Origin: JBIOJB01 sp044450465 | GTDB taxonomy: Bacteria; Chloroflexota; Dormibacteria; Dormibacterales; Dormibacteraceae | Direction of reading: 5' to 3' | Length of the DNA stretch: 5,591 nucleotides | Assembly (NCBI GenBank): GCA_044450465.1 | Contig: JBIOJB010000141.1 | Coordinates: 1-5,591 of the forward strand | Notes under the pieces: generated by a model | Database searches by the model: none | The model's input: the letters and a program-made list of their open reading frames with translations, nothing else | What the model was told of the DNA's origin: nothing | Made by a program: the position numbers and the translations under genes | Shown here: piece by piece, positions 1 through 5,565 of the stretch | Position numbering within the stretch: position 1 is the stretch's first letter | Layout: the number at the start of each line of letters is the position of its first letter

Positions 1-1066
1 CCAGCTCGAGGGCGTTGGTGCTCACGACACCGTTGATCTCCCCGCTGCGCAGCCCGGCCTCGATCTCGCGCCGGTGAAGCGGAAGGTAGCCGGCGCGGTA
101 GCCGCGCACCAGACGCTGCGCGTCGAGCCGCGGCGCGAGGTCCTGCCGCAGATAGCTCAGCATCACCTCGACCTGTAGGCGGCTCCGGCAGAACACGATC
201 GTCTGTGTGCCGGACTTGATCCACGGCGCGGCGATGCGGCGGGCCTCGAGCATCGAGCTGCGGCGGATGCCAGTCTCGCGGTTGAGCAGAGGCGGGTTGT
301 AGAAGATCAGACGGCGCTCGCCGTGCGGCGCTCCGCTGCGGTCGACGAGCTCAACGTCGTCTTCTTCAAGCAGCTTCTTGGCGAGCTCGAGCGGGTTGCC
401 AATGGTGGCCGAAGCGCAGATGAAGGTCGGATTCGAACCGTAGAAGGCGCAGATGCGCTTGAGGCGCCTGAGCACGTTGGCGACCTGGCTGCCGAAGAGC
501 CCGCGGTAGGTGTGCAGCTCGTCGACGACGACGTACTCGAGGCTCGAGAAGAGCCGGCGCCACCTCGTGTGATGGGGGAGCAGGCCCGTGTGCAGCATAT
601 CCGGGTTGGTCATCACGATGTGGCCGCCCTCCCGAATCGCGGTCCGGCGCCCAGGCGGAGTGTCGCCGTCGTACGTGTCGACCCGTACCTCGATGGGCAG
701 GCCGTGCTTCAAAGCGCTCAGCTCGGCCAGCTGGTCCTGCGCGAGAGCCTTGGTAGGGAAGAGGAACAAGGCTCGCCTGTTGGGATCCTCGAGCAGCCGC
801 TGGAGAACCGGCAGGTTGTAGCAGAGCGTCTTGCCGCTGGCGGTCGGCGTCACCACGACCAGATGCCGCCCGGCCCGGACCGTCCGATAGGCCTGGGCTT
901 GATGCTTGTAGAGCCGCTCGATGCCACGGCCCCGGAGGGCTTCGACCAGCTCCGGTGCGAGATCGGAAGGGATCGGCGCGTAGTCGGCGGCCACCGCCGG
1001 GATGACGTGGTCGAGTGTCACCTCACCGGAAAAGTCGGCTGCGTCGAAATTGGGAAACCCGGCCAT
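1..1066 (-). CDS. DEAD/DEAH-box helicase, YprA/MrfA-Hrq1 type (N-terminal part, cut by window edge)
   Basis: Reading the complement from the ATG at 1066 gives 355 codons with no stop up to the window edge. The superfamily 2 helicase motifs appear in order: Q-motif-like LYKHQAQAY (52-60), Walker A TPTASGKT (73-80), motif Ia FPTKALAQDQ (103-112), TYDGDTP (131-137), NPDMLH (154-159), Walker B DELH (182-185), SAT (219-221), the start of the second RecA domain with TIVFCRSR (289-296), and VSTNALEL (348-355), which leads into the G-I-D of motif V beyond the edge. The combination of TYDGDTP, NPDMLH, DELH-TYRG and SATIGNP is typical of the YprA/Hrq1 group. In that family the missing C-terminal half normally carries a DUF1998 Zn-binding domain, as in Bacillus MrfA, a mitomycin-repair helicase of about 750 residues. 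The likely role is ATP-dependent DNA unwinding in repair. No good Shine-Dalgarno site is present, only GGGGG 6 nt before the ATG. The gene follows cysS on the same strand after 65 bp but appears to have its own promoter. The subfamily is an inference, because the C-terminus is not visible. Confidence 0.9.
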   Translation of the reverse strand, partial: MAGFPNFDAADFSGEVTLDHVIPAVAADYAPIPSDLAPELVEALRGRGIERLYKHQAQAYRTVRAGRHLVVVTPTASGKTLCYNLPVLQRLLEDPNRRALFLFPTKALAQDQLAELSALKHGLPIEVRVDTYDGDTPPGRRTAIREGGHIVMTNPDMLHTGLLPHHTRWRRLFSSLEYVVVDELHTYRGLFGSQVANVLRRLKRICAFYGSNPTFICASATIGNPLELAKKLLEEDDVELVDRSGAPHGERRLIFYNPPLLNRETGIRRSSMLEARRIAAPWIKSGTQTIVFCRSRLQVEVMLSYLRQDLAPRLDAQRLVRGYRAGYLPLHRREIEAGLRSGEINGVVSTNALEL

Positions 1067-1079
1067 GGCGAGCCCCCGG

Positions 1080-1108
1080 AGGTTAAACGAACATCCGTTT
1101 GGCGTCAA
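1080..1108 (-). promoter_or_regulatory. Promoter of the helicase gene (-35 / -10)
   Basis: On the minus strand a -35 hexamer TTGACG (1108-1103, five of six to TTGACA) is followed after exactly 17 bp by TAACCT (1085-1080), a TAnnnT-type -10. Transcription would start near 1073, giving a leader of only about 7 nt before the helicase ATG at 1066. This is the best sigma70-type promoter seen in the window. It lies wholly between the cysS stop and the helicase start, so the helicase can be expressed independently of cysS. Confidence 0.6.
1088..1101 (-). promoter_or_regulatory. LexA (SOS)-like operator inside the promoter spacer
   Basis: The minus strand reads CAAACGGATGTTCG and the plus strand CGAACATCCGTTTG. 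The Gram-positive SOS box consensus is CGAAC-RNRY-GTTYC. Each orientation matches 12 of 14 positions, counting the N, and the AAC-N4-GTT core is intact. The site falls precisely within the 17-bp spacer between the -35 and -10 boxes, where a bound repressor would block RNA polymerase. A helicase of a repair family downstream makes LexA control sensible. No lexA gene is in the window, and the LexA motif of this organism is unknown. Confidence 0.45.
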
Positions 1109-1131
1109 GCCTGCGTGCCTGTGGGGCTCGC

Positions 1132-2538
1132 TCAGCCGTTGATCAAGACCCCTTGCCAGCGCTGGCCCTCGGGCGTGTCCACGACGGCCACGCCAAGGGC
1201 CGCCAGCTCGTCGCGGAGCCGGTCGGCGGTAGCGAAATCCTTCGCTGCGCGGGCGGCGCTTCTGTCCGCCAGCAGCTTCTTCGCGGCGGGAGGAAGGTCC
1301 GCCGGCACCGGCACCCGCCCGAGGTCAAGGCCGAGCACGTGGTCCCAGGAACGGAGGAGCGACGCTTTGATCCTGGGCTCGGTGGCGGCTCGGGTCAGCT
1401 CCGCGACGAGCGCCATCCCAGCCGGCAGGTCGAGGTCGTCGGCGAGCGCCTGCTTGAACCGGCTGTCCCAGAGCTCGAACTCCTGGCCGCCGTCGGTCGA
1501 GGCTGGTCCAGACCATTCTGCAACGCGCTCTCTGAGCTGTCTCAGCGCCCGGTCGGCGCCGCCCAGACCCTCGACGCTGAAGTTGAGCTTGGTGCGGTAT
1601 TTCGCCTGCAACGCAAGATAGCGAAAAGCCAGCGGATCAAAGCCCTGGTCCTCGAGCTCGGTGATGCGAAAGAAGTTGCCGGCGGACTTTGCCATGCGCG
1701 CGCCGCCGAGCATCAGGAGACCGCCGTGCATCCAGAGGCTGACCACGCGATGGCCGGTCACACCTTCCGACTGGGCGATCTCCGCTTCGTGGTGCGGAAA
1801 GACGTTGTCCGCCCCGCCGGTGTGAATGTCGATCAGCTCACCCAGGATCGACATCGACATCGCCGAGCACTCGATGTGCCAGCCAGGGAATCCAGGACCC
1901 CAGGGGCTCGGCCACACCTGAAGCCGGTGCTCGCCGGCCGCCTTCCAGAGCGTGAAATCGCCGGGCTTCCGCTTGCGGGGATCGACCTCCCCCCGCGCTC
2001 CTGCGAGCAGCCTGGCCGGTGCGTTGCGCGAGAGCCTTCCGTACGCCGGGAAGGTCGTGATGTCGTAGTAGACGTTTCCGTCCACCTCATATGCGTGACC
2101 GTTTGAGATCAGCCGCTCGATCAGGCTCAGCATCTCCCCGATGTAGGCGGTGGCGCGAGGGAACTGAGCCGCGCGCCGGATGTTCAGCCGCGCGGCGTCC
2201 TCCATGAAGGTCGCCGTGTAGTGATTCGCTATCTCCGGTGGTGACTTCTTCTCGAGGCGAGCCGAGACGAGCATCTTGTCCTCGCCGCGATCGAAGGTGT
2301 CGTCGGTGAGATGGCCTACGTCGGTGATGTTCATCACCTGCTCGGTTCGGTAACCGAGGTACTCAAGCGACCGGCAAAGGAGGTCGGGCAGCATGAAGGT
2401 GCGCAGGTTGCCGACGTGAACGTATCGGTAAACGGTAGGCCCGCAGGAGTAGATCTTCACCGCGCCTGGGTGGTTTGGACGCAGCTCTTCTTTGGTCCGG
2501 CTGAACGTGTTGTACAGCCGGACCGGGATCGGGCTCAT
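1132..2538 (-). CDS. cysS: Cysteinyl-tRNA synthetase (CysRS), complete
   Basis: This 468-residue class I aminoacyl-tRNA synthetase charges tRNA-Cys with cysteine in the cytoplasm. SCGPTVY (31-37) is followed by HVGN (41-44), the HIGH-type signature. The Zn-binding residues that discriminate cysteine are present: C32, C224 (in WHIECSAMS), H249 and E253, which match E. coli C28, C209, H234 and E238. The KMSKS loop is divergent, reading RMAKS (281-285). A DALR-type helical domain lies at about 355-410. The C-terminal segment AKDFATADRLRDEL...DTPEGQRW is typical of CysRS and argues against the shorter mycothiol ligase MshC. Length is normal. The ATG at 2538 gives the usual start about 30 residues before CGPTVY, with a weak GAGG 11 nt upstream. 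It starts only 21 bp from the divergent molybdopterin-binding gene, leaving no room for a T-box leader unless transcription begins inside that gene. Confidence 0.98.
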   Translation of the reverse strand: MSPIPVRLYNTFSRTKEELRPNHPGAVKIYSCGPTVYRYVHVGNLRTFMLPDLLCRSLEYLGYRTEQVMNITDVGHLTDDTFDRGEDKMLVSARLEKKSPPEIANHYTATFMEDAARLNIRRAAQFPRATAYIGEMLSLIERLISNGHAYEVDGNVYYDITTFPAYGRLSRNAPARLLAGARGEVDPRKRKPGDFTLWKAAGEHRLQVWPSPWGPGFPGWHIECSAMSMSILGELIDIHTGGADNVFPHHEAEIAQSEGVTGHRVVSLWMHGGLLMLGGARMAKSAGNFFRITELEDQGFDPLAFRYLALQAKYRTKLNFSVEGLGGADRALRQLRERVAEWSGPASTDGGQEFELWDSRFKQALADDLDLPAGMALVAELTRAATEPRIKASLLRSWDHVLGLDLGRVPVPADLPPAAKKLLADRSAARAAKDFATADRLRDELAALGVAVVDTPEGQRWQGVLING

Positions 2539-2559
2539 CGCCTATCTATCCTCTATCAA
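2539..2559. promoter_or_regulatory. 21-bp divergent start region between cysS and the molybdopterin-binding gene
   Basis: Only 21 bp separate the two initiation codons. On the plus strand TATCCT (2547-2552, TAnnnT) sits 7 nt before the GTG at 2560, the spacing expected if transcription starts at or next to the start codon, that is, a leaderless mRNA. I see no matching -35. For cysS the minus strand offers GAGG 11 nt from the ATG and an A/T-rich GATAGAGGATAGAT stretch but no clean -10. Any cysS promoter must overlap the start of the neighbouring gene. Confidence 0.35.
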
Positions 2560-3552
2560 GTGAGGGGGCTGAGCCTTTCGGGCGCTTCGCTGACCGCTGC
2601 GGACATCACGGGCCGCGTGCTGGTGCATGACCTGGGACAGGACCTTCGCAAGGGGACGGTGCTGGGTCCGCAGCATCTTGCTCAGGTCAAGGCGGGCGGC
2701 GAGGTTCACGTCGTGCAGCTCGACCCGGGAGATCTGCATGAGGACGAGGCGGCACGCCGGCTCGCAGCCGCTCTTGCGAGCCCTGGGATTGGATCCAGGG
2801 CTCCGGTTCAGAGCCAGGCGAGATTGACCGCCGAGCATCGCGGGCTCGTGCGCGTGCGGGCCGATGTCGTCGACTCCATCAACGCGCTCGGATACATCTC
2901 CGTGTTCACCCTGATGGACGGACAGGCGGTGGCTGAGGGTGAGGAGGTCGCGGGGTGCAAGGTGACCCCGGTCGCGGTGCCGGGGCATCTGGTGGAAGAG
3001 GCCGAGGCGCTGTGCCGCGAGCAAGGACCCGTCCTGGACCTGCTCACGTTTCGCCCTCTCAGGACCTTCGTGGTTGCGACTGAGCGTCTGAAGCCGAAGG
3101 CCCGTGACCTGTTCCGTGCCGCCGTCACGGCAAAGCTCGGATGGTACGGGGCAGAGGTGATAGCGGTGCGCGAGGTGGCTCGCACCGCCCAGGCCGTCTC
3201 GGCCGCATATCTGGAGGCGATCGAGCTTGGCGCTGAGCTGGTGCTGTTTGCGGGCGCCTCGGCGATAGATCCGCTGGATCCGGCGTACGCCGAGCTCACG
3301 ACGGTGGGCGGCGAATTGCTGCAGCTCGGGGCGCCGATGCACCCCGGGAGCATGCTGTGGCTGGGCCGACTTCGCGGTGCGGCCGTGGTTGGGGTTGCGT
3401 CGTGCGCGGGGTTCGGCCGCAACAGCTCGCTGGACCTGCTCCTGCCGTTTGTCTTCGCGTACGGCCGCGCCGACGCCGCGGACCTGCTCCGGTTGGGACA
3501 TGGCGGCCTGATCGAGTCAGGCGCCGGACGTCGGTTCCCACCCTACAAGTAA
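2560..3552 (+). CDS. Molybdopterin-binding (MoeA/MoaB/Mog-fold) protein of unknown specific role
   Basis: The product is 330 residues from the GTG at 2560. The N-terminal part (about 1-75) contains ITGRVLVHDL, LRKGTVL and LDPGDLHEDEAA, and resembles the N-terminal domain of a family annotated as molybdopterin-binding proteins. Residues about 165-310 look like a MoCF-type Rossmann domain: FVVATERLKPKARDLF (170-185), FAGASAIDPLDPAY (230-243, in place of the usual GGTS-D loop), then GAPMHPGSMLWLG (257-269) and VASCAGFGRNSSLDLLLP (279-296). Relatives may bind molybdopterin or sense Moco, but their reaction is not known to me, so I give no symbol. Codons upstream of 2560 in the same frame are antisense to cysS, and homologues start about 10 residues before the A/G-x-V/I-LxH motif, so GTG 2560 is preferred. 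No Shine-Dalgarno site precedes it. No other Moco gene or molybdoenzyme is in the window. Confidence 0.85.
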   Translation: MRGLSLSGASLTAADITGRVLVHDLGQDLRKGTVLGPQHLAQVKAGGEVHVVQLDPGDLHEDEAARRLAAALASPGIGSRAPVQSQARLTAEHRGLVRVRADVVDSINALGYISVFTLMDGQAVAEGEEVAGCKVTPVAVPGHLVEEAEALCREQGPVLDLLTFRPLRTFVVATERLKPKARDLFRAAVTAKLGWYGAEVIAVREVARTAQAVSAAYLEAIELGAELVLFAGASAIDPLDPAYAELTTVGGELLQLGAPMHPGSMLWLGRLRGAAVVGVASCAGFGRNSSLDLLLPFVFAYGRADAADLLRLGHGGLIESGAGRRFPPYK

Positions 3553-3555
3553 AGG

Positions 3556-3585
3556 CGCGGGTGAGGACAGTCGTCCTCCCCCGCG
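3556..3585 (+). terminator. Terminator-like hairpin after the molybdopterin-binding gene
   Basis: Three nucleotides after the TAA, CGCGGG-T-GAGGAC (3556-3568) folds over the loop AGTC onto GTCCTC-C-CCCGCG (3573-3585). This gives 12 base pairs with one T/C mismatch. The stem is very stable but has no U-tract after it, a form common in high-GC genomes. It could also act as a 3' stability element. Confidence 0.6.
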
Positions 3586-3611
3586 GTGCCCCCTCCGCGT
3601 ACCACCTTTGT

Positions 3612-3682
3612 GTGGAGGCGTTTGGAAGGGTGGCACGCTTGGTTTCGGCCGGAGTAAATCCGGCCTAACCCAATGCCTCCAC
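3612..3682. repeat. Long imperfect stem-loop structure in the convergent intergenic region
   Basis: GTGGAGGCGTT (3612-3622) pairs with AATGCCTCCAC (3672-3682) over 11 positions with one G-T wobble. With a one-base bulge it extends to GG 3624-3625 against CC 3670-3671. Nested inside is TTGGTTTC-GGCCGGA (3639-3653) over loop GTAAA against TCCGGCC-TAACCCAA (3659-3673), with two mismatches; its outermost AA competes with the outer stem. The inner seven pairs are repeat copy 1. It lies between convergent genes, so it may terminate or insulate, or be a remnant of a palindromic mobile element. Confidence 0.5.
3647..3665 (+). repeat. REP-like palindrome, copy 1
   Basis: GGCCGGA-GTAAA-TCCGGCC has a perfect 7-bp stem with a 5-nt loop, followed on the right by TAACCC. 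It differs from copies 2 and 3 only in the loop (GTAAA against ATGAA). Its right flank resembles that of copy 3 (TACCC). Confidence 0.8.
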
Positions 3683-3693
3683 TTGATAATTCA

Positions 3694-3714
3694 CGGCCGG
3701 AATGAATCCGGCCG
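3694..3714 (+). repeat. REP-like palindrome, copy 2
   Basis: GGCCGGAATGAATCCGGCC (3695-3713) is extended by a C-G pair to an 8-bp stem over loop ATGAA. The 21 nt at 3693-3713 are identical to 5565-5585. It starts 48 bp after copy 1 in the same loop orientation, and lies 23 bp past the end of the DUF309 gene, where on the minus strand it could also act as its terminator. Confidence 0.8.
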
Positions 3715-3737
3715 GTGCACCATGCCGGGATTGAGGT

Positions 3738-4085
3738 TCAAATGGCGGCTTCGATGGTCGGCATCGTCAGCGCCGGCCAATCAAGAGAGTCCATCGCCGC
3801 AAGGCACTCGTCGACTCGCGCCACCAAGGGTTCCAGAAGCACGCCGTGGCGCTCCGGCAGGTAGGGCCGCATGTAGCCCGCCCCACTCTTCCATTTGTTG
3901 ACCGTGCCGCGGCGATTGTGCCGTTGGTAGTGCAGGCATCCGGCCGCGACCTGGATCAGACCCTTGTAGAACCCGGCGTCGGCGCCACGGCGATCCTTCA
4001 TCCACTCCCGCTCCCAAACCTCGTGCGCTTCCCAGTAGCTTCCGCGGTTGAAGAGCTCGATTCCCTCGGCCAAGAGAGCGTTCAC
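3738..4085 (-). CDS. DUF309 family small protein
   Basis: The product is 115 residues from the GTG at 4085. The family signature is clear: LLAEGIELFNRGSYWEAHEVWE (4-25), then GFYKGLIQVAAGCLHYQRHN (38-57). These carry the conserved FN-G-YWEAHE-WE and GLIQ-AAG-H elements of a small helical domain. No signal peptide or membrane segment is seen, so it is probably cytosolic. The family has no biochemical function known to me, so none is assigned. The frame stays open upstream to 4517, but that part is antisense to the HD gene, and DUF309 proteins begin shortly before the A-L-L-x-E-G motif, so GTG 4085 is chosen. There is no Shine-Dalgarno site before it. It is head-to-head with the HD phosphohydrolase, 15 bp apart, suggesting co-regulation. 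Confidence 0.88.
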   Translation of the reverse strand: MNALLAEGIELFNRGSYWEAHEVWEREWMKDRRGADAGFYKGLIQVAAGCLHYQRHNRRGTVNKWKSGAGYMRPYLPERHGVLLEPLVARVDECLAAMDSLDWPALTMPTIEAAI

Positions 4086-4100
4086 GGTGATAATCGGAGG
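4086..4100. promoter_or_regulatory. 15-bp bidirectional start region with a near-symmetrical -10
   Basis: The 15 bp between two GTG codons contain TGATAATC. On the plus strand GATAAT (4089-4094) lies 6 nt before the GTG at 4101. On the minus strand GATTAT (4095-4090) lies 4 nt before the GTG at 4085. Both resemble TATAAT with the first base changed, and both place transcription starts at or next to the start codons. GGAGG (4096-4100) touches the plus GTG with no spacer, so it is unlikely to work as a normal Shine-Dalgarno site. No -35 is evident on either side. Confidence 0.4.
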
Positions 4101-5486
4101 GTGACCGAAGGCATCTCCGAGTACTCGCGCGTCAATCTGTTCAGCGATCCCATCTATCGATACCTTCGCATCACCAAGGGCGGTCCGGACGGGGTGGCAG
4201 GTGAGGCTGCCGAGCAGGACCTCGTGGACGCGGCCTGGTTGCAGCGCCTGCGCAGGATCCACCAGCTCCAGAGCGCATGGTGGGTCTTCGCCACCGCCGA
4301 GCATTCGCGATTCCAACATGCGCTGGGCTCGATGCATCTGGCCGGCGAGTGGGCCCGGCATCTCCATCCATCTCTGAGCGAGGTGCATCCGGACACCCCC
4401 TCGATCCAGCTGGTCGAGGAGACGCTGCGGATGGCGGGCTTGCTCCACGACGTCGGGCACGGGCCGTTCGGCCATTTCTTCGACGAGAACTACCTGAGCA
4501 CCTGGGGCATCGACCATGAGGTGATCGGCCGGGCTCTGATCACAGGTCCGCTGGCGGACGTGATCTCATCACTCGGCGCGTCTCCTAACGCCGATTTCGC
4601 AATCGGGGAGCGGATCGATCCTCGATGGGTGGCTTATCTGATATCGGCCTCCGAGCTTGTCGGCTTCGATCCGCCACCGTGGGTCGCTGCGCTCCGCCCC
4701 GCGATGGTGGGCGCCTACTCGGCTGACAACATGGATTACGTCCCGCGCGACTCCTACATATGTGGGGTGTCGGCGGGGCCGGTCGACGTTCAGCGCATCG
4801 TCCATTACTCGTTCATCGCCGAGCGAGGCCTCAGCCTGCATTCGCATGCCGCCGAGGCCCTCTACATGTTCCTCAACGCCCGCCTCTACCTCTATCACCA
4901 GGTGTACTTCCATCGCACCGTTCGCAGGATCGACCTGCAGCTGCGCGAGGTCTTCCGCCCGACGCTCGACCTTTTGCTGGGCGGCAACCCGCTCGAAAGG
5001 CTCGAGCAGTACCAGGCTCTGACCGAGTGGTCGCTCCTCTCGGACGTGGACCGTTGGGCTCGGGCCGGCGGCGGGCAGGAGCACGAGCTTGGGCAGGCGT
5101 GGGCCGCCGTGGTCGCACGGAAGCTGAAGTGGAAGCTCATCTATCAGGGACACAGCGACGCGAGAGAGATTCCCGGCACGGCCTTGAGCGTCACACGCGA
5201 TCAGTTCGCCATGGGGATTCGGGAATTGCTGCCCCGGGAGCTCCGGAACATCGCATTTGAGGTCGACGTCGCCTCACAGGAATCCCGGGCCTTCAACCCG
5301 ATGACCGAGACGGCCGACATCCTCTTCTATGAGCCGCTCGAGGACCGATTTCGCCAGAGCCAGGTGCTCGACCTGTTCAAGCGCTTGCCCGTACGCATGG
5401 CCCTCTTTCGGATCTTCGCGCACGACGAGTCCCACAGCAAAGAGCTCATCCGGGCAGCCAACGCGGTTCTGGGGCTGCCCGATTAG
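4101..5486 (+). CDS. HD-domain phosphohydrolase, SAMHD1/YwfO-like (probable dNTP triphosphohydrolase)
   Basis: The product is 461 residues from the GTG at 4101, the usual size for the COG1078 group. The N-terminus has DPIYRYLRI (16-24) and WLQRLRRIHQL (46-56). The HD domain follows: AEHSRFQHALG (66-76) supplies metal ligand H73, LLHDVGHGPFGHFFD (114-128) supplies H116-D117, and MDYVPRD (211-217) supplies D212. These match SAMHD1 H167, H206/D207 and D311. H120, H125 and H139 (IDHE) correspond to the catalytic-pocket histidines. All key residues are intact, so an active metal-dependent phosphohydrolase is likely. Relatives cleave dNTPs to deoxynucleoside and triphosphate, but the substrate here is inferred. 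The C-terminal half (about 255-461) is helical and carries no domain I can name. The open frame before 4101 is antisense to DUF309. No other in-frame start lies before the conserved DPIY segment, so GTG 4101 is used despite lacking a spaced Shine-Dalgarno site. Confidence 0.9.
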   Translation: MTEGISEYSRVNLFSDPIYRYLRITKGGPDGVAGEAAEQDLVDAAWLQRLRRIHQLQSAWWVFATAEHSRFQHALGSMHLAGEWARHLHPSLSEVHPDTPSIQLVEETLRMAGLLHDVGHGPFGHFFDENYLSTWGIDHEVIGRALITGPLADVISSLGASPNADFAIGERIDPRWVAYLISASELVGFDPPPWVAALRPAMVGAYSADNMDYVPRDSYICGVSAGPVDVQRIVHYSFIAERGLSLHSHAAEALYMFLNARLYLYHQVYFHRTVRRIDLQLREVFRPTLDLLLGGNPLERLEQYQALTEWSLLSDVDRWARAGGGQEHELGQAWAAVVARKLKWKLIYQGHSDAREIPGTALSVTRDQFAMGIRELLPRELRNIAFEVDVASQESRAFNPMTETADILFYEPLEDRFRQSQVLDLFKRLPVRMALFRIFAHDESHSKELIRAANAVLGLPD

Positions 5487-5488
5487 AG

Positions 5489-5514
5489 CGTGGGGGGATC
5501 AGGATCCCCCCGCG
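5489..5514 (+). terminator. Terminator-like G/C hairpin after the HD gene
   Basis: Shortly after the TAG, GGGGGGAT (5492-5499) pairs with ATCCCCCC (5504-5511) over a CAGG loop. A T-G wobble and two more pairs extend the stem to 5489-5514. There is no U-tract. An alternative pairing uses the same G-run: GTGGGGGG (5490-5497) with CCCCCCAC (5518-5525), so two exclusive folds are possible. Confidence 0.6.
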
Positions 5515-5565
5515 GAACCCCCCACTCCCAGCCGCGCTTGGGCGCCCTGGAAGAGGCCTGGGTGA

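Larger units (their letters stand above)
1068..1131 (-). repeat. Perfect 9-bp inverted repeat bracketing the cysS-helicase gap
   Basis: GCGAGCCCC at 1068-1076 and its exact complement GGGGCTCGC at 1123-1131 enclose 46 nt holding the promoter and operator. On the minus-strand transcript the first arm begins immediately after the cysS stop codon. The second arm ends 1 nt before the helicase ATG and contains its only Shine-Dalgarno-like G-run. An RNA reading through from cysS could therefore hide the helicase start in a hairpin, while RNA from the internal promoter would lack the first arm. The repeat is seen directly; the regulatory effect is inferred. Confidence 0.5.

Noticed and set aside
323..1621. 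Long plus-strand open frame (432 codons)
   Set aside because: It lies antisense to the helicase and to the end of cysS. Its translation is low-complexity Arg/Ala/Ser-rich with no family motifs, while the opposite strand shows ordered helicase and CysRS motifs.
1099..2106. Plus-strand open frame across cysS
   Set aside because: It is a high-GC shadow of cysS with no recognisable domain.
1132..2538. Mycothiol ligase MshC instead of CysRS
   Set aside because: The protein is full-length with a DALR domain and the C-terminal KDFATADRLRDEL...EGQRW segment typical of CysRS.
2311..2559. N-terminal extension of the molybdopterin-binding gene back to an ATG at 2311
   Set aside because: This part is antisense to the conserved N-terminus of cysS. 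The family-like N-terminus begins just after 2560.
2539..2620. T-box riboswitch leader for cysS
   Set aside because: Only 21 bp separate cysS from the divergent gene, and I saw no T-box sequence or terminator/antiterminator.
2542..3501. Minus-strand open frame of 319 codons
   Set aside because: It is antisense to the molybdopterin-binding gene, with Arg/Gln/His-rich composition and no domain.
3639..3673. Integron attC-like site (GCCTAAC resembles RYYYAAC)
   Set aside because: The matching GTTRRRY box is missing and the arms are in the wrong order. No integrase or cassette array is seen.
4096..4100. GGAGG as Shine-Dalgarno site for the HD gene
   Set aside because: It directly abuts the GTG with no spacer. 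No other in-frame start lies before the conserved N-terminus.
4086..4517. Extension of DUF309 upstream to 4517, or of the HD protein upstream to 3846
   Set aside because: Each extension is antisense to the conserved coding part of the other gene.
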